Assembly: GCF_022414595.1 (NCBI RefSeq)
Contig: NZ_JADWYO010000005.1
Location: 1-64,000, forward strand
DNA length: 64,000 nucleotides
Direction: 5' to 3'
Source of the DNA: Streptomyces sp. MUM 203J
GTDB taxonomy: Bacteria > Actinomycetota > Actinomycetes > Streptomycetales > Streptomycetaceae
The position numbers and the translations under genes were made by a program. Within the stretch, counting starts at the first letter, position 1, and the number at the start of each line of letters is the position of its first letter. The notes under the pieces were generated by a model. That model had not been told where the DNA came from and made no database searches. It worked only from the letters and a program-made list of their open reading frames with translations. Shown piece by piece: positions 42,741 to 51,585 of this stretch.

Positions 42741-44810
42741 GTGGACGCACCGTTGGACGCGAAGACGCCGCGAACACACCGGGGCCGACTCGAACGTCTC
42801 GGCATCCCGAGGCCGCTGGCCTGGGGATTCCTCGGTGTCCTGGTCTTCATGATCGGCGACGGTGTCGAGTCCGGCTACCTCTCTCCCTACCTCGCCGACG
42901 AGGGACTGTCCGGAAGCAGGGTGGCCCTGCTGTTCACGGTGTACGGGGTCAGCGCCGGCATCGCCGCCTGGCTGTCCGGAGCGCTGTCGGACCTCTGGGG
43001 CCCGCGCCGGGTCATGTGGACCGGCCTGACCTTCTGGGTCGCCTTCCAGCTCCTCTTCCTCCTGGTCGCCGTCCCGAAGCTGAACTACCCCCTCCTCCTG
43101 GCCGCCTACGGCCTCAGGGGGTTCGGGTTCCCGCTGTTCGCCTTCGGCTTCCTCGTCTGGATCGCCGCCGCGACACCGGCGGCCCGGCTCGGCAGCGCCG
43201 CGGGCTGGTTCTGGTTCGCCTTCACCGGCGGACTCCCCACCCTGGGCTCCCTGGTGGCCAGCGGACTCGTGCCGCGCATCGGTCCCTACCGGACCCTCTG
43301 GGCCGCCCTTCTCCTGGTGGTGGCCGGCGGACTGATCGCGCTCCTCGGCGTGCGCGATCCGACGGGCAGGCGCCGCCTGGCGCCACGGGGAGAGCGGCCG
43401 CTGTCCACCTTCCTCGGCAGCGTCACCATCCTGTGGCGCAATCCCCGGATCGGCGTCGGCTGCCTGGTGAGGATCATCAACACCGCGCCGGAGTTCGGCT
43501 TCCTGGTCTTCCTGCCGATCTTCTTCACCGAGACCATCGGGTTCAGCCTCTCGCAGTGGCTTCGCGTGCTGACCGTGATGTTCGCCGTCAACATCGTGTT
43601 CAACCTGGTGTTCGGCCTCGTGGGAGACCGCTTCGGCTGGCGCCGCACCGTGGCCGTCTTCGGCGGAGTGGGCTGCGCGATCACCACGCTCCTGCTGTAC
43701 TACGTGCCCACCGCCGCCGGGAGCGACTACCCGCTCGCCCTCCTGGTGGCGGGTCTGTACGGCGCCACCCTGGCCGGCTACGTCCCGCTGTCCGCGCTCA
43801 TGCCGTCGCTGGCGCCGCAGCACAAGGGCCAGGCCATGGCGGCCCTCAACCTGGGTGCCGGTGCCTCCGCCTTCGTGGGCCCGGCGATCGTGGGAGTCCT
43901 GCTCGCGCCCCTCGGAGTCGTCGGCGTCATGTGGGTCTTCGCCGGGCTCTACGCGGCGAGTGCGCTGATGACGTCCTTCCTGCGCCTGCCAAGCGAGACG
44001 GGCCCTCGCGCCCGGCGCCCGGAAGCCGCGCGGCCCGCCGGGGACGTGGCCGGGCTCGCCGCCCGGGCCGGCGGCACCCTGCTGGGCCATCCGGTGCGGC
44101 TGCGTCCCGACCCCGGCGAGGACGTGGAACTGATCCTCTTCGACGTGGGCGGCACGCTGTACGACGACGACTGCTTCGCCCAGGCCCTGTACCGGGCGGC
44201 GTGCGATCTGGGCGGCGGCACCGTGGACCAGGCGGAGTTCTGGAACCTCTACGACGAGCAGCGCGAGCGCGGCGCGGGCTCGCTGCACCGGGCGGTCGCC
44301 GGGGCGTTCGCCCCGGGCCGTGAGGAGGAGCTGCGCCGGCTGGCCCGTCGGCACTGGCACTACCCCGCCGAGGCGCTCTACCCGGACGTCGTGCCGGTCC
44401 TCACCGCGCTGTCCGGCCGTTACCGCCTGGGCATCGTCGCGAACTCCCCCCGGCAGGTGCTGGCCGCCCTGGAGCGCGACGGGCTGCGTGAGCTGTTCGC
44501 CGTCACCGCGCTCTCCGACGACGTCGGTGCGGGCAAGCCCGATCCGGCCCTGTTCCTCCACGCACTCGCCGAGGCGGGAGTCCCGCCGGACCGCGCCGTG
44601 CACGTGGGCAACCGGCTGGAGAACGACGTACGGCCGGCACGCCGGATCGGCATGCGGGCCGTCTGGATGCTGCGGGGCGAGGCCAGCCACGCCCCCACCC
44701 TGCGGCAGCTCGCGGAGCCCGACGCCGTGATCACCACGCTGACGGGCCTGCCGACCGTGCTGGCGCGCATGGCGACGGAGGGCCCGGCCGAGGGGAGGGC
44801 CGCCGGGTGA
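42741..44810 (+). CDS. Polyol-permease-like MFS transporter fused to a HAD domain
   Basis: A 689-residue fusion. Residues about 20-425 form a 12-helix MFS transporter with the pattern of the RbtT/DalT/CsbX polyol permeases (FMIGDGVESGYLSPYL, ALLFTVYGVSAGIAAWLSG, GSAAGWFWFAFTGGL). After a linker, about 465-685 is a HAD-like domain (LILFDVGGTLYDDD, IVANSPRQVLAAL, GAGKPDPALF, HVGNRLENDV). It is a clear paralogue of the HAD domain in the protein at 30698-33205: both continue with the same WMLRGEA and AVIT-LTGLP segments. The second Asp of HAD motif I is again Gly. The start is uncertain (GTG 42741, or GTG 42696 and 42693), as none has a clear ribosome binding site. Confidence 0.8.
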   Translation: MDAPLDAKTPRTHRGRLERLGIPRPLAWGFLGVLVFMIGDGVESGYLSPYLADEGLSGSRVALLFTVYGVSAGIAAWLSGALSDLWGPRRVMWTGLTFWVAFQLLFLLVAVPKLNYPLLLAAYGLRGFGFPLFAFGFLVWIAAATPAARLGSAAGWFWFAFTGGLPTLGSLVASGLVPRIGPYRTLWAALLLVVAGGLIALLGVRDPTGRRRLAPRGERPLSTFLGSVTILWRNPRIGVGCLVRIINTAPEFGFLVFLPIFFTETIGFSLSQWLRVLTVMFAVNIVFNLVFGLVGDRFGWRRTVAVFGGVGCAITTLLLYYVPTAAGSDYPLALLVAGLYGATLAGYVPLSALMPSLAPQHKGQAMAALNLGAGASAFVGPAIVGVLLAPLGVVGVMWVFAGLYAASALMTSFLRLPSETGPRARRPEAARPAGDVAGLAARAGGTLLGHPVRLRPDPGEDVELILFDVGGTLYDDDCFAQALYRAACDLGGGTVDQAEFWNLYDEQRERGAGSLHRAVAGAFAPGREEELRRLARRHWHYPAEALYPDVVPVLTALSGRYRLGIVANSPRQVLAALERDGLRELFAVTALSDDVGAGKPDPALFLHALAEAGVPPDRAVHVGNRLENDVRPARRIGMRAVWMLRGEASHAPTLRQLAEPDAVITTLTGLPTVLARMATEGPAEGRAAG

Positions 44811-45007
44811 GCCACCGGGCCCGCAGCGCGGGACTCGTCCGTGCCCCCGCCGTACCGTGGCCTGTGCAGGTGAGTTCCCCCGGGTGTGCCGCCGGCCTGA
44901 CGCACGGCGTCGCCTCTTGATGCCGGCGAGAGGAGGCTCTCGGTCCCGTGCTTCCCCCCGGGCGTTTCACGCGTTCCCGATGGCGCACCGCGGCGAGTGC
45001 GTGCTTC

Positions 45008-45077
45008 GCGCAGTGGACTCGGGTCCGGTCCCCGGTGGCGGGGGTTCCACCGGGAACCGGGCCCCAGCCCACTGCGC
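45008..45077. terminator. Nested hairpin between convergent genes
   Basis: An outer stem GCGCAGTGG/CCACTGCGC (45008-45016 and 45069-45077) encloses an inner stem CCCGGTGG/CCACCGGG (45031-45038 and 45047-45054) with an 8-base loop. It sits between the convergent transporter-HAD gene and the next MFS gene, so a two-way terminator is likely. Confidence 0.6.
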
Positions 45078-45094
45078 AGGCGCAGGGCGGGAAC

Positions 45095-46345
45095 TCAGTG
45101 GACCTCGGACTTGTCCCGTGCCTCTCCGGTGCCCTGGGATCCCTCCCGCGCGGGGTGCGTGGCGACGCTCTCGTGCGGGAGGTCCGCGCCATCGCGGGGA
45201 AGGCGCCTGTCGGTCGCCCAGACGGCCAGCGCGCAGGCTGCGAATCCGGCCCCGAGGAGGCTGGAGGCCGCCCAGCCGTAGGCGGTGAAGACTGCGGTGG
45301 TCGCAGCCGCTCCGAGGGCGGAGCCGAGTGAGTAGAAGACCATGTAGCTGCCGATGACGCTGCTGACACGCTCCGGATACGCGGAGGTGAGCAGGTGCTG
45401 GTTGCTCACGTGCACGGCCTGGACCGCGAAGTCGAGCACCACGATGCCGACGAGGAGGAGCCAGAGCGACCACGGCAGCTGCCCGATCGCCACCCACGAG
45501 AGGATGAGCAGGGCGAGCGCGAAACCGGTGACCGGGACCGCCCGTCCTGCGTCCGCCCACCGTCCCGCGCGCGCCGCGCCGAGGGCGCCGGCGAGTCCGG
45601 CGATGCCGAACAGCCCGATCTGGCTCTCGCTCAGCTGCCACGGCGCGTCGGCCAGCGGCAGGGACAGCCCGCTCCACAGCGTTCCGAACGACGCGAACAG
45701 GAAGAACGCGATGAGCCCGCGCGTCAGGACGACGCGCTGCCGGTACAGGCCGCCGAGCGAGGCGACGACCTGCCGGTACGGGGCGGGCGGGGTGCGGCGC
45801 TCCTCCGGCGGCAGTACGGCGAGGACGAGGGCCGTGAGCCCGAGCGACAGCGCCGCGAGCACGAAGTAGACGCTCCGCCAGCCCCACGCGTCGGCGAGCG
45901 CGCCGGTGACGACGCGCGCCCCCAGGATGCCGACGACGACGCCCGAGGTCACCACACCGATGTTCCGGCCGCGTTCGGAGGGCGGCGAGACCGACGCGAC
46001 GTAGGCCACCGTCGTCTGCACCACGACCGCGAACAGCCCGGCCGCCGCGAGCCCCGCGAACGCCACCCACGCGGCGGACGCCGAGGCCGTCAGGATCATG
46101 CCCACCGCGGTGACCGCGAGGTGCACGGCGATGAGCCGGCGCCTGTCGACCGCATCGCCGAGCGGCACCAGCAGCAGGAGCCCGGCCAGGTATCCGAACT
46201 GACCGGTCGCGATGATCCACCCGGCGAGTTCCGCCGGGACGCCGAGGTCGCGTCCCATCGGCACCAGGACCGGCTGCGCGGCGTAGATGCTCGCCACAGC
46301 CACAGCACAGACCACCGCGAGCAGTAACCGCCGCCATGCGTTCAT
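45095..46345 (-). CDS. MFS transporter (efflux type)
   Basis: A 416-residue MFS protein with 12 predicted helices. The motif between helices 2 and 3 (GDAVDRRRLI) and SERGRNIGVVTSGVVVGILGARVVTGALADAWGWRSVYFV are typical of drug/proton antiporters of the DHA1/AraJ type. ATG 46345 is preferred over ATG 46357 because GGGGAG lies 6 bases upstream. The C-terminal 35 residues are hydrophilic. It is divergent from an HxlR regulator, and a near-perfect palindrome lies 16 bp upstream of its start, so expression is probably repressed until a toxic compound is sensed. Substrate unknown. Confidence 0.88.
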   Translation of the reverse strand: MNAWRRLLLAVVCAVAVASIYAAQPVLVPMGRDLGVPAELAGWIIATGQFGYLAGLLLLVPLGDAVDRRRLIAVHLAVTAVGMILTASASAAWVAFAGLAAAGLFAVVVQTTVAYVASVSPPSERGRNIGVVTSGVVVGILGARVVTGALADAWGWRSVYFVLAALSLGLTALVLAVLPPEERRTPPAPYRQVVASLGGLYRQRVVLTRGLIAFFLFASFGTLWSGLSLPLADAPWQLSESQIGLFGIAGLAGALGAARAGRWADAGRAVPVTGFALALLILSWVAIGQLPWSLWLLLVGIVVLDFAVQAVHVSNQHLLTSAYPERVSSVIGSYMVFYSLGSALGAAATTAVFTAYGWAASSLLGAGFAACALAVWATDRRLPRDGADLPHESVATHPAREGSQGTGEARDKSEVH

Positions 46346-46360
46346 CGCGCTCCCCATCGA

Positions 46361-46381
46361 TCAGTAGCAAAGTGCAACTGA
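46361..46381. promoter_or_regulatory. Candidate HxlR operator upstream of the MFS gene
   Basis: A 21-bp inverted repeat with arms TCAGTAGCA and TGCAACTGA: eight of nine arm pairs match around a 3-bp centre. It lies between the divergent MFS and HxlR genes, only 16 bp before the MFS start codon. Its low GC content and symmetry make it the best operator candidate for the adjacent regulator. Confidence 0.65.
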
Positions 46382-46431
46382 TTTGACCGTACGGCATGAT
46401 GGTTTCAATCCGCAACCCATTGGGAGGTGTC

Positions 46432-46920
46432 ATGCCACGCACCACCATGCGTGCCCCGGACCTCGACTGGACCGACCCCCAGTGCCCCGTCGCCCGCACG
46501 CTCGACCTCGTCGGTGACCGGTGGAGCCTTCTCGTCGTACGCGACGCGATGGACGGTGCCCGGTCGTTCACCGAGTTCCAGCGGCGGACCGGCATCGCCC
46601 GGAACATCCTCACCGACCGTCTCCGCAAGCTCACGGCTCACGGAGTCCTCACCCAGCGCACCGCGCCCTCCGGCCGCCGCCGGGAGTACGTGCTCACCGA
46701 TGCCGGCCGTGCCCTCTTCCCCGTCATCCTCACGCTGCGCCAGTGGGGAGAACGGCACGCGTTCACGCCCGGCGAGACCCACTCCGCCCTGGTCGACCAG
46801 CACGGCAGCCCCGTGCCGGAGTTCGTGCCGACCGGCGCCGACGGCACCCCCCTCGACGCCGACACCACCCATGTGCGCAAGAGCCGCCCGTGCCCCGAGC
46901 CGGAGTCCCGTCGGCAGTAG
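46432..46920 (+). CDS. HxlR family transcriptional regulator
   Basis: A 162-residue winged-helix regulator. The HxlR domain spans about residues 15-105 (CPVARTLDLVGDRWSLLVVRDAMDGARSFTEFQRRTGIARNILTDRLRKLTAHGVL), followed by a C-terminal extension of about 55 residues (FTPGETHSALVDQHGSPV) seen in longer family members. It has cysteines at about 18 and 155. The ATG at 46432 follows GGGAGGTG, and the in-frame ATGs upstream lack such a site. It is divergent from the MFS efflux gene and presumably its repressor. Confidence 0.88.
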   Translation: MPRTTMRAPDLDWTDPQCPVARTLDLVGDRWSLLVVRDAMDGARSFTEFQRRTGIARNILTDRLRKLTAHGVLTQRTAPSGRRREYVLTDAGRALFPVILTLRQWGERHAFTPGETHSALVDQHGSPVPEFVPTGADGTPLDADTTHVRKSRPCPEPESRRQ

Positions 46921-47434
46921 GGGGCGGTCTCAAGGGCGGTGAACGGGGCGGTGGCCCGACGCCGTCGCGGCTGCGGCGTCCGGAAGCCTCCGGAGCCATC
47001 GGCGGAACGGGCTGTGGCGGTCCAGGTCCTGGACCGCCACAGCCCGTTCCACACCGAGCGGGAGCGCCCTCCCGGGCGGATCGAGGAGGAGGCCGACGAC
47101 GTCGCGGACCGGACGGCCCGGTACGCCGAGCCGGCCTCCGGTGCGGACGACGGGGGTTCGCCCTGCCGGTTCCCGCGTGGACCGGACGCCCGCGGGCCGT
47201 GAGCGTTCCGACCGGCTCGTCGCCCCCGCCGCCACGAGGGCGGCGGCCGCCGGTCCGCGCAGGTCCCCCCACGGGCCCCGCACCGCGTCGCACGCGGCAT
47301 CCCTGCGGCTGCTCGCACTGCGCGGCCCCTGTACGCACGTGCGTGGGGGAACCGGCGGGGGCACGGAGCCGTCGCGCATCGGCGTGCGTGCGTGCGTGCG
47401 TGCGGGGCAGGTGAGCCACCGGGCCCGCTACGTG
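46921..47434. other. Intergenic region with a long perfect palindrome and a CGTG repeat
   Basis: This 514-bp gap between the HxlR gene and the 3' end of the ClC gene holds no credible gene; the open frames are Arg/Pro/Gly-rich. Three structures stand out: a 47-bp perfect palindrome at 47004-47050, a run of 5.5 CGTG units at 47383-47404, and at 47410-47428 a 19-bp sequence (GGTGAGCCACCGGGCCCGC) that also occurs at 44806-44824. Confidence 0.6.
47004..47050. repeat. 47-bp perfect inverted repeat
   Basis: Two 23-bp arms, beginning GGAACGGGCTGTGGCGG on the left, are perfectly complementary around a single T at 47027. As RNA it would form a very stable hairpin from either strand; as DNA it could extrude as a cruciform. 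It lies between convergent genes, so a bidirectional terminator is the simplest reading, although the stem is much longer than usual. Confidence 0.75.
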
Positions 47435-48820
47435 TCAGGGACGGGCGTCGCCGGCCCGGTCCCGGGCCAGCAGGCGGGCCGTCACCGTGGCCGTGACCGA
47501 GGCGAGGACGATCAGAGGGGTCTGGTGGGGGGCGTCGCCGCCCATCAGGAGGGTGGCCAGGACCGCGCTGGTCAGAGGGAGGCCGGTGACCGCGGCTGCG
47601 GCGGCGGCGATGCCGAGGGACAGGCCCGGGGTGACGCCCAGACCGGGGAGGCCCGCGCAGGCGACGCCCAGGGCGGCGCCCACCAGGACGGCCGGGAAGA
47701 TGGGGCCGCCCCGGAGACTGCCGAGGCTGATCCCCCAGGCCAGAGCCTTGCAGGCGACGAGCGCGAGCAGGGCCGCCACGGACCAGGCGTGCGGGTGGGC
47801 GGCGAGTTCGGCGAGCGTGGCCTGGCCGGAGAGCGCCGCCTCCTCGGGAGAACGGCCCGTCAGCAGGGCGTACGCGGTGACGCACAGGCCGACCGCCGAG
47901 GCGCAGGCGACGGTGCGGGCCGCCCGGCGCTCCGGGCGGGCCGTCCAGCGCGCCGTGCGCTCACCAAGCCGGTGTGCCGCCGCCACCACGATCGCGATCA
48001 GCATCGCCGCCGGGATGCCCCACAGGAAGTCCCCGGCGTCCGGGGAGGCGTCCGGCGGCACGGTCGGCAGGGAGAGGGCGCCGACCGGAAGGCCCGTCCA
48101 GGCGCCGAAGCCGGTGAACACCAGCGCCCCCGCCGCGCTGGCCGTCAGACACGGGAGCAGGAGCATGACCAGGCGGGGACCCGCCAGTCCGGCCGCCTCC
48201 GCGATCAGGACCGAGGCCACCACCGGGCCGCCGAGGATCGTCGAGATCGCGGCCGTCGAACCCGCCGTCGCCACGACCGCGGTCGCCTCCGGGGGCGGTG
48301 GCTCGCGTGCCGCGCGCAGCGACAGCAGTGCCAGCCCGCTGCCCACCGCCATCAGCGGGGCCTCCGGGCCCAGGACGACGCCCAGCGGCAGCGTCGCCAG
48401 CGCGGCCAGCACCACGCCCGGCAGCTCCCGTGGGCCGATCGGAGTGCCGCCGCCCAGGCCGTTCACCGGCAGATGCCCCCCGCCGCCCGGCACACGCGTC
48501 ACGATCGGCGCCAGGATCAGCCCGGCCAGGACGAGCATGGGCAGCCCCCACCACCACGGGGCACGGTCCATGCCCAGGGCCTCCGGGAGGTCCTCCCACA
48601 CCTCGCGCTGGAGCCAGTGCTGGAGGCTCAGGAAGAAGAAGCAGGCGAGAGCGATCGGCACGCCGAGCAGGGCTGAGAGGAAGAGCAGCCTCCGGTAGCC
48701 GCGGCTGAGGAGGGTCTGGTGAAGGGCCGCCTCGCCGGGAGCCGTTCCGGGGGTGGTCCCGGACGGCTCGGGGGCGGAAGGGGCGGTGTCTCGTCGGTCG
48801 GGCGGCTCGGCCGGTCGCAT
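47435..48820 (-). CDS. ClC-family chloride channel/transporter
   Basis: A 461-residue voltage-gated ClC-type protein with about 11 membrane-spanning helices from residue 45 on. The anion-selectivity region reads VVLGPEAPLMAVGSGLA, close to the family's GxEGP; ILGGPVVASVLIAEA and SLRGGPIFPAVLVGAALG correspond to other helix starts that line the pore. There is no C-terminal CBS domain, as in many bacterial members. The usual GREGP is GPEAP here, so ion selectivity may differ. It begins 7 bp after the stop of the lipoprotein gene, and the two form an operon. Confidence 0.85.
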   Translation of the reverse strand: MRPAEPPDRRDTAPSAPEPSGTTPGTAPGEAALHQTLLSRGYRRLLFLSALLGVPIALACFFFLSLQHWLQREVWEDLPEALGMDRAPWWWGLPMLVLAGLILAPIVTRVPGGGGHLPVNGLGGGTPIGPRELPGVVLAALATLPLGVVLGPEAPLMAVGSGLALLSLRAAREPPPPEATAVVATAGSTAAISTILGGPVVASVLIAEAAGLAGPRLVMLLLPCLTASAAGALVFTGFGAWTGLPVGALSLPTVPPDASPDAGDFLWGIPAAMLIAIVVAAAHRLGERTARWTARPERRAARTVACASAVGLCVTAYALLTGRSPEEAALSGQATLAELAAHPHAWSVAALLALVACKALAWGISLGSLRGGPIFPAVLVGAALGVACAGLPGLGVTPGLSLGIAAAAAAVTGLPLTSAVLATLLMGGDAPHQTPLIVLASVTATVTARLLARDRAGDARP

Positions 48821-48827
48821 GCGCTGC

Positions 48828-49352
48828 TCAGAAGCGGAGCGCCGCGCCCGTGTCCGCCGTGACCCCGCTCGGCAGTTCGTGCGTGCTGCGGGCCGTCGCG
48901 GTGCCCGTCGCCGCCGCGGCCACGTCCCGTACGGTCACCACCGCCACGTCCACCAGCGAGCCGTCCTGGTCATGGAAGTTGACCTGCACGATGAAGGACC
49001 GCTCGGAGCCCGTCGAGTTCTGGACGGTGACCTCGACGAGGGTGCGGCCGGTCTCGCCGTCCGTCACCGGGGTGCCCAGTGCCACGTCGTCCCGCGCGTC
49101 GACGCCGTCCGTGATCTCCTCGAACTTGCGTCCGACCTCAGCCGTGGCCGACGCCAGGACCTCCGGCGCCCGGGACGCCGCCGAGGCCGCGGCCGACGCG
49201 ACGTCCGAGCCGACCGAGGCCGCCGCCGAGGCCGCCGCGCTCGCCCGGTCCAGGGGACTGCCGCCGTCGTCGTCCGCGCAGCCCGCCGCCCCGGCGGCGA
49301 GCACCGCCGCCAGCGCCAGGGCCGTCACGCCTCGTACCCACCGAACAGCCAT
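48828..49352 (-). CDS. Small secreted lipoprotein
   Basis: A 174-residue exported lipoprotein. A signal peptide of about 22 residues ends in the lipobox LAAGAAGC; the mature part starts with an acidic stretch and a long Ala/Ser-rich linker (about 30-65). A beta-rich domain follows (VEVTVQNSTGSERSFIVQVNFHDQDGSLVDVAVVTVRDVAAAATGTATA) that looks like the FxLYD/DUF4352-type folds often found on actinobacterial cell-surface lipoproteins. ATG 49352 has an AGGAGG site 6 bases upstream. It is the first gene of a two-gene operon with the ClC protein. Confidence 0.82.
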   Translation of the reverse strand: MAVRWVRGVTALALAAVLAAGAAGCADDDGGSPLDRASAAASAAASVGSDVASAAASAASRAPEVLASATAEVGRKFEEITDGVDARDDVALGTPVTDGETGRTLVEVTVQNSTGSERSFIVQVNFHDQDGSLVDVAVVTVRDVAAAATGTATARSTHELPSGVTADTGAALRF

Positions 49353-49868
49353 GCCGGCCCTCCTGACTGCCTCACCTGTACGGGGCTGGTCCGCCCCCAC
49401 CAGTGAAAGGCCGCCGCGTCGCACCCGCACCCCCGCCTGGGCCAGAAGCGTGGGCCGCCGGTCCGGCCGGGCGCTCCGGAGACGGCGGAGACCCGCAGGC
49501 ACGGCTCAGGGCCCGGACCCGCCCGTGTCCGGGCGGCGGCTCCGCCGGACGCCTCGGGAACCCGACGGGGACCGTCGCCGCGAGGGGCGGCACCACGGAG
49601 GCCAGCCGCGTGTCACCCCTCGCCTGCGGGTACGGGGCCGAAGTGCCGGACCGCCCCGCGAGGCCTGTGCCCGGGTCACGGCACCGCGCCTCCCGTGTCT
49701 CCGGCGGGCGGGGGTGCCGGACAGCGGGTGGCGCCGTTCCCCTGCTCGCGGGTCCTCCGCCCCAGGCGGAACGCCTGCCGACGGCGCGAAGGCAGGCCGC
49801 GCCGCGGTCCGCGGCGGAGGCGCCCCCGTCCGCCCCCGTCCGCCCCGCGGTCCCGGTGCCGGCCCGGA
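49353..49868. other. Intergenic region without a supported gene
   Basis: A 516-bp stretch between the lipoprotein start and the pepP 3' end. A plus-strand frame from about 49403 is open but is composed mainly of Pro, Arg, Gly and Ala, has no ribosome binding site and matches nothing I know. It must hold the promoter of the lipoprotein-ClC operon, but I see no clear consensus. Confidence 0.4.
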
Positions 49869-51368
49869 TCAGGCGTTCAGCGCCGCCATCCACGCCTCGA
49901 CCTCGTCCGCCTGGCGGGGCAGGGACGCCGACAGGTTCTCGTTGCCGTCCTCGGTGACCAGGATGTCGTCCTCGATGCGGACGCCGATGCCCCGGTACTC
50001 CTCCGGCACCGTCAGGTCGTCCGCCTGGAAGTACAGGCCGGGCTCCACCGTCAGGACCATGCCCGGCTCCAGCGGACCGTTCACATACATCTCGGTGCGG
50101 GCCGCCGCGCAGTCGTGGACGTCCAGCCCCAGCATGTGGCCCGTGCCGTGCATCGTCCAGCGGCGCTGGAGGCCCAGTTCGAGGACCTTGTCCACCGACA
50201 TGTCCCCGAACAGGCCCCAGGACACCAGCCGTTCGGTCAGCACCTGCTGGGCGGCGCGGTGGAAGTCGCGGTAGTCCGCGCCGGGCTTCACCGCGGCGAT
50301 GCCGGCCGACTGGGCGTCGTACACCGCGTCGTAGATCTTCCGCTGCAACGGCGTGAAACGGCCGCTGATCGGGATCGTCCTGGTGATGTCCGCGGTGTAC
50401 AGGTTGCGGGTCTCGACGCCGGCGTCGAGCAGCAGCAGGTCGCCGGGACGGACCGGGCCGTCGTTGCGGACCCAGTGGATGGTCGTCGCGTGCGGGCCGG
50501 CCGCGCAGATCGACGCGTACCCGACGTTGTTGCCCTCGACGCGGGCGCGCAGGAAGAACGTGCCCTCGATGTAGCGCTCGGAGGTCGCCTCCGCCTTGTC
50601 GAGGACCTTCACCACGTCCTCGAAGCCGCGCGCGGTGGCCTCGCAGGCGAAACGCAGGTCGTCCAGCTCGAATTCGTCCTTGATGCGGCGCATCTCGGAC
50701 AGGAAGACGCGGAACTCCTCGTCCCGCTCGGCCGTCACCTTGTCGTGCAGGGCCGACTCGATGCCGGAGTCGTACCCGCGCAGCAGCCGGACCGGGCCCG
50801 TGGCCTCCTTCAGCGCCTCGGCCAGCTCGCGGACGTCCTTGCAGGGCAGGCCCAGCAGCCGCTCGTTCTCGGTGAGGCTGTTGCGGCGGCCGTCCCACAG
50901 TTCGCCCTGCGCGGACAGCCAGAACTCGCCGCTCTCCCGGTCCGAGCGGGGCAGCAGATACGCGGTGGCCTCGTGGCCGCCGTCCTCCGACGGCTCCATG
51001 ACCAGGACGGCGTCCTCCGTCTGGTCACCCGTCAGGTAGACGTAGTCGGAGGACGGACGGAACGGGAAGAACGTGTCGTTCGCGCGGACCTTCAGGTTCC
51101 CGGCCGGGATCACCAGGCGCTCCCCGGGGAAGCGTCCGGACAGCTCGGCGCGGCGGCGCGCGGTGTGAACCGCCTGCGGGACGGGCGCCAGGTCGTGGCG
51201 CTCGGTGTCCGCCCAGCCCTGCTTCATGTTCTCGGCGAGTTCCTCGCTCACCCCCCGCTCCAGACCGTTCTTCCGCTCCTGCACGGGTTCGGTCTGCTCG
51301 TCCTCGGTGCTCTCCGGGGACTGGAGCGCCTGGTCGGTGTCCTGGCTCTCGGACGTCCGCTCGGTCAA
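49869..51368 (-). CDS. pepP: Xaa-Pro aminopeptidase (aminopeptidase P)
   Basis: A 499-residue M24-family metallopeptidase that removes an N-terminal residue before proline. The N-terminal AMP_N domain (about 60-200) precedes the pita-bread catalytic domain. All five dinuclear metal ligands are visible: Asp in LLLDAGVE, Asp in TADITR, His in HGTGHMLGLDVHD, Glu in LTVEPGLY and Glu in RIEDDILV. The start is taken as TTG 51368 because a perfect AGGAGG lies 5 bases upstream; ATG 51407 or GTG 51395 would add 13 or 9 residues without a comparable site. The first 45 residues are acidic and disordered, as in other Streptomyces PepP. Confidence 0.92.
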   Translation of the reverse strand: MTERTSESQDTDQALQSPESTEDEQTEPVQERKNGLERGVSEELAENMKQGWADTERHDLAPVPQAVHTARRRAELSGRFPGERLVIPAGNLKVRANDTFFPFRPSSDYVYLTGDQTEDAVLVMEPSEDGGHEATAYLLPRSDRESGEFWLSAQGELWDGRRNSLTENERLLGLPCKDVRELAEALKEATGPVRLLRGYDSGIESALHDKVTAERDEEFRVFLSEMRRIKDEFELDDLRFACEATARGFEDVVKVLDKAEATSERYIEGTFFLRARVEGNNVGYASICAAGPHATTIHWVRNDGPVRPGDLLLLDAGVETRNLYTADITRTIPISGRFTPLQRKIYDAVYDAQSAGIAAVKPGADYRDFHRAAQQVLTERLVSWGLFGDMSVDKVLELGLQRRWTMHGTGHMLGLDVHDCAAARTEMYVNGPLEPGMVLTVEPGLYFQADDLTVPEEYRGIGVRIEDDILVTEDGNENLSASLPRQADEVEAWMAALNA

Positions 51369-51585
51369 GACTGCCTCCTGGATCGAATCGGTCACGGCCG
51401 CCCGCATCGCGTGCAGCCGGCAGCCATCGTATGGGTGATCGACGCCCGCGCAGGTCTCAACTCGTGAGACAGGCCGGGGAGTACCCCTCGGCGGGCCGGA
51501 CCGCGACGTGTGCGGCCGCCCGTCGGCCCTCCGGCGCCGCCCCGCACCCCTCACCAACAGCGTTTTCGGCCTCTCCTGTCAACCG

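Noticed and set aside
46521..47414. Long frames on both strands across the gap between the HxlR and ClC genes
   Set aside because: They overlap the real HxlR gene out of frame, then cross the perfect palindrome, with Arg/Pro/Gly-rich composition on both strands.
49403..49957. 184-codon plus-strand frame between the lipoprotein and pepP genes
   Set aside because: Low-complexity Pro/Arg/Ala sequence overlapping the end of pepP; no start signal.
51369..51557. Longer pepP start up to 51557
   Set aside because: The upstream codons are not family-like and lack a ribosome binding site, whereas TTG 51368 has a perfect AGGAGG 5 bases before it.
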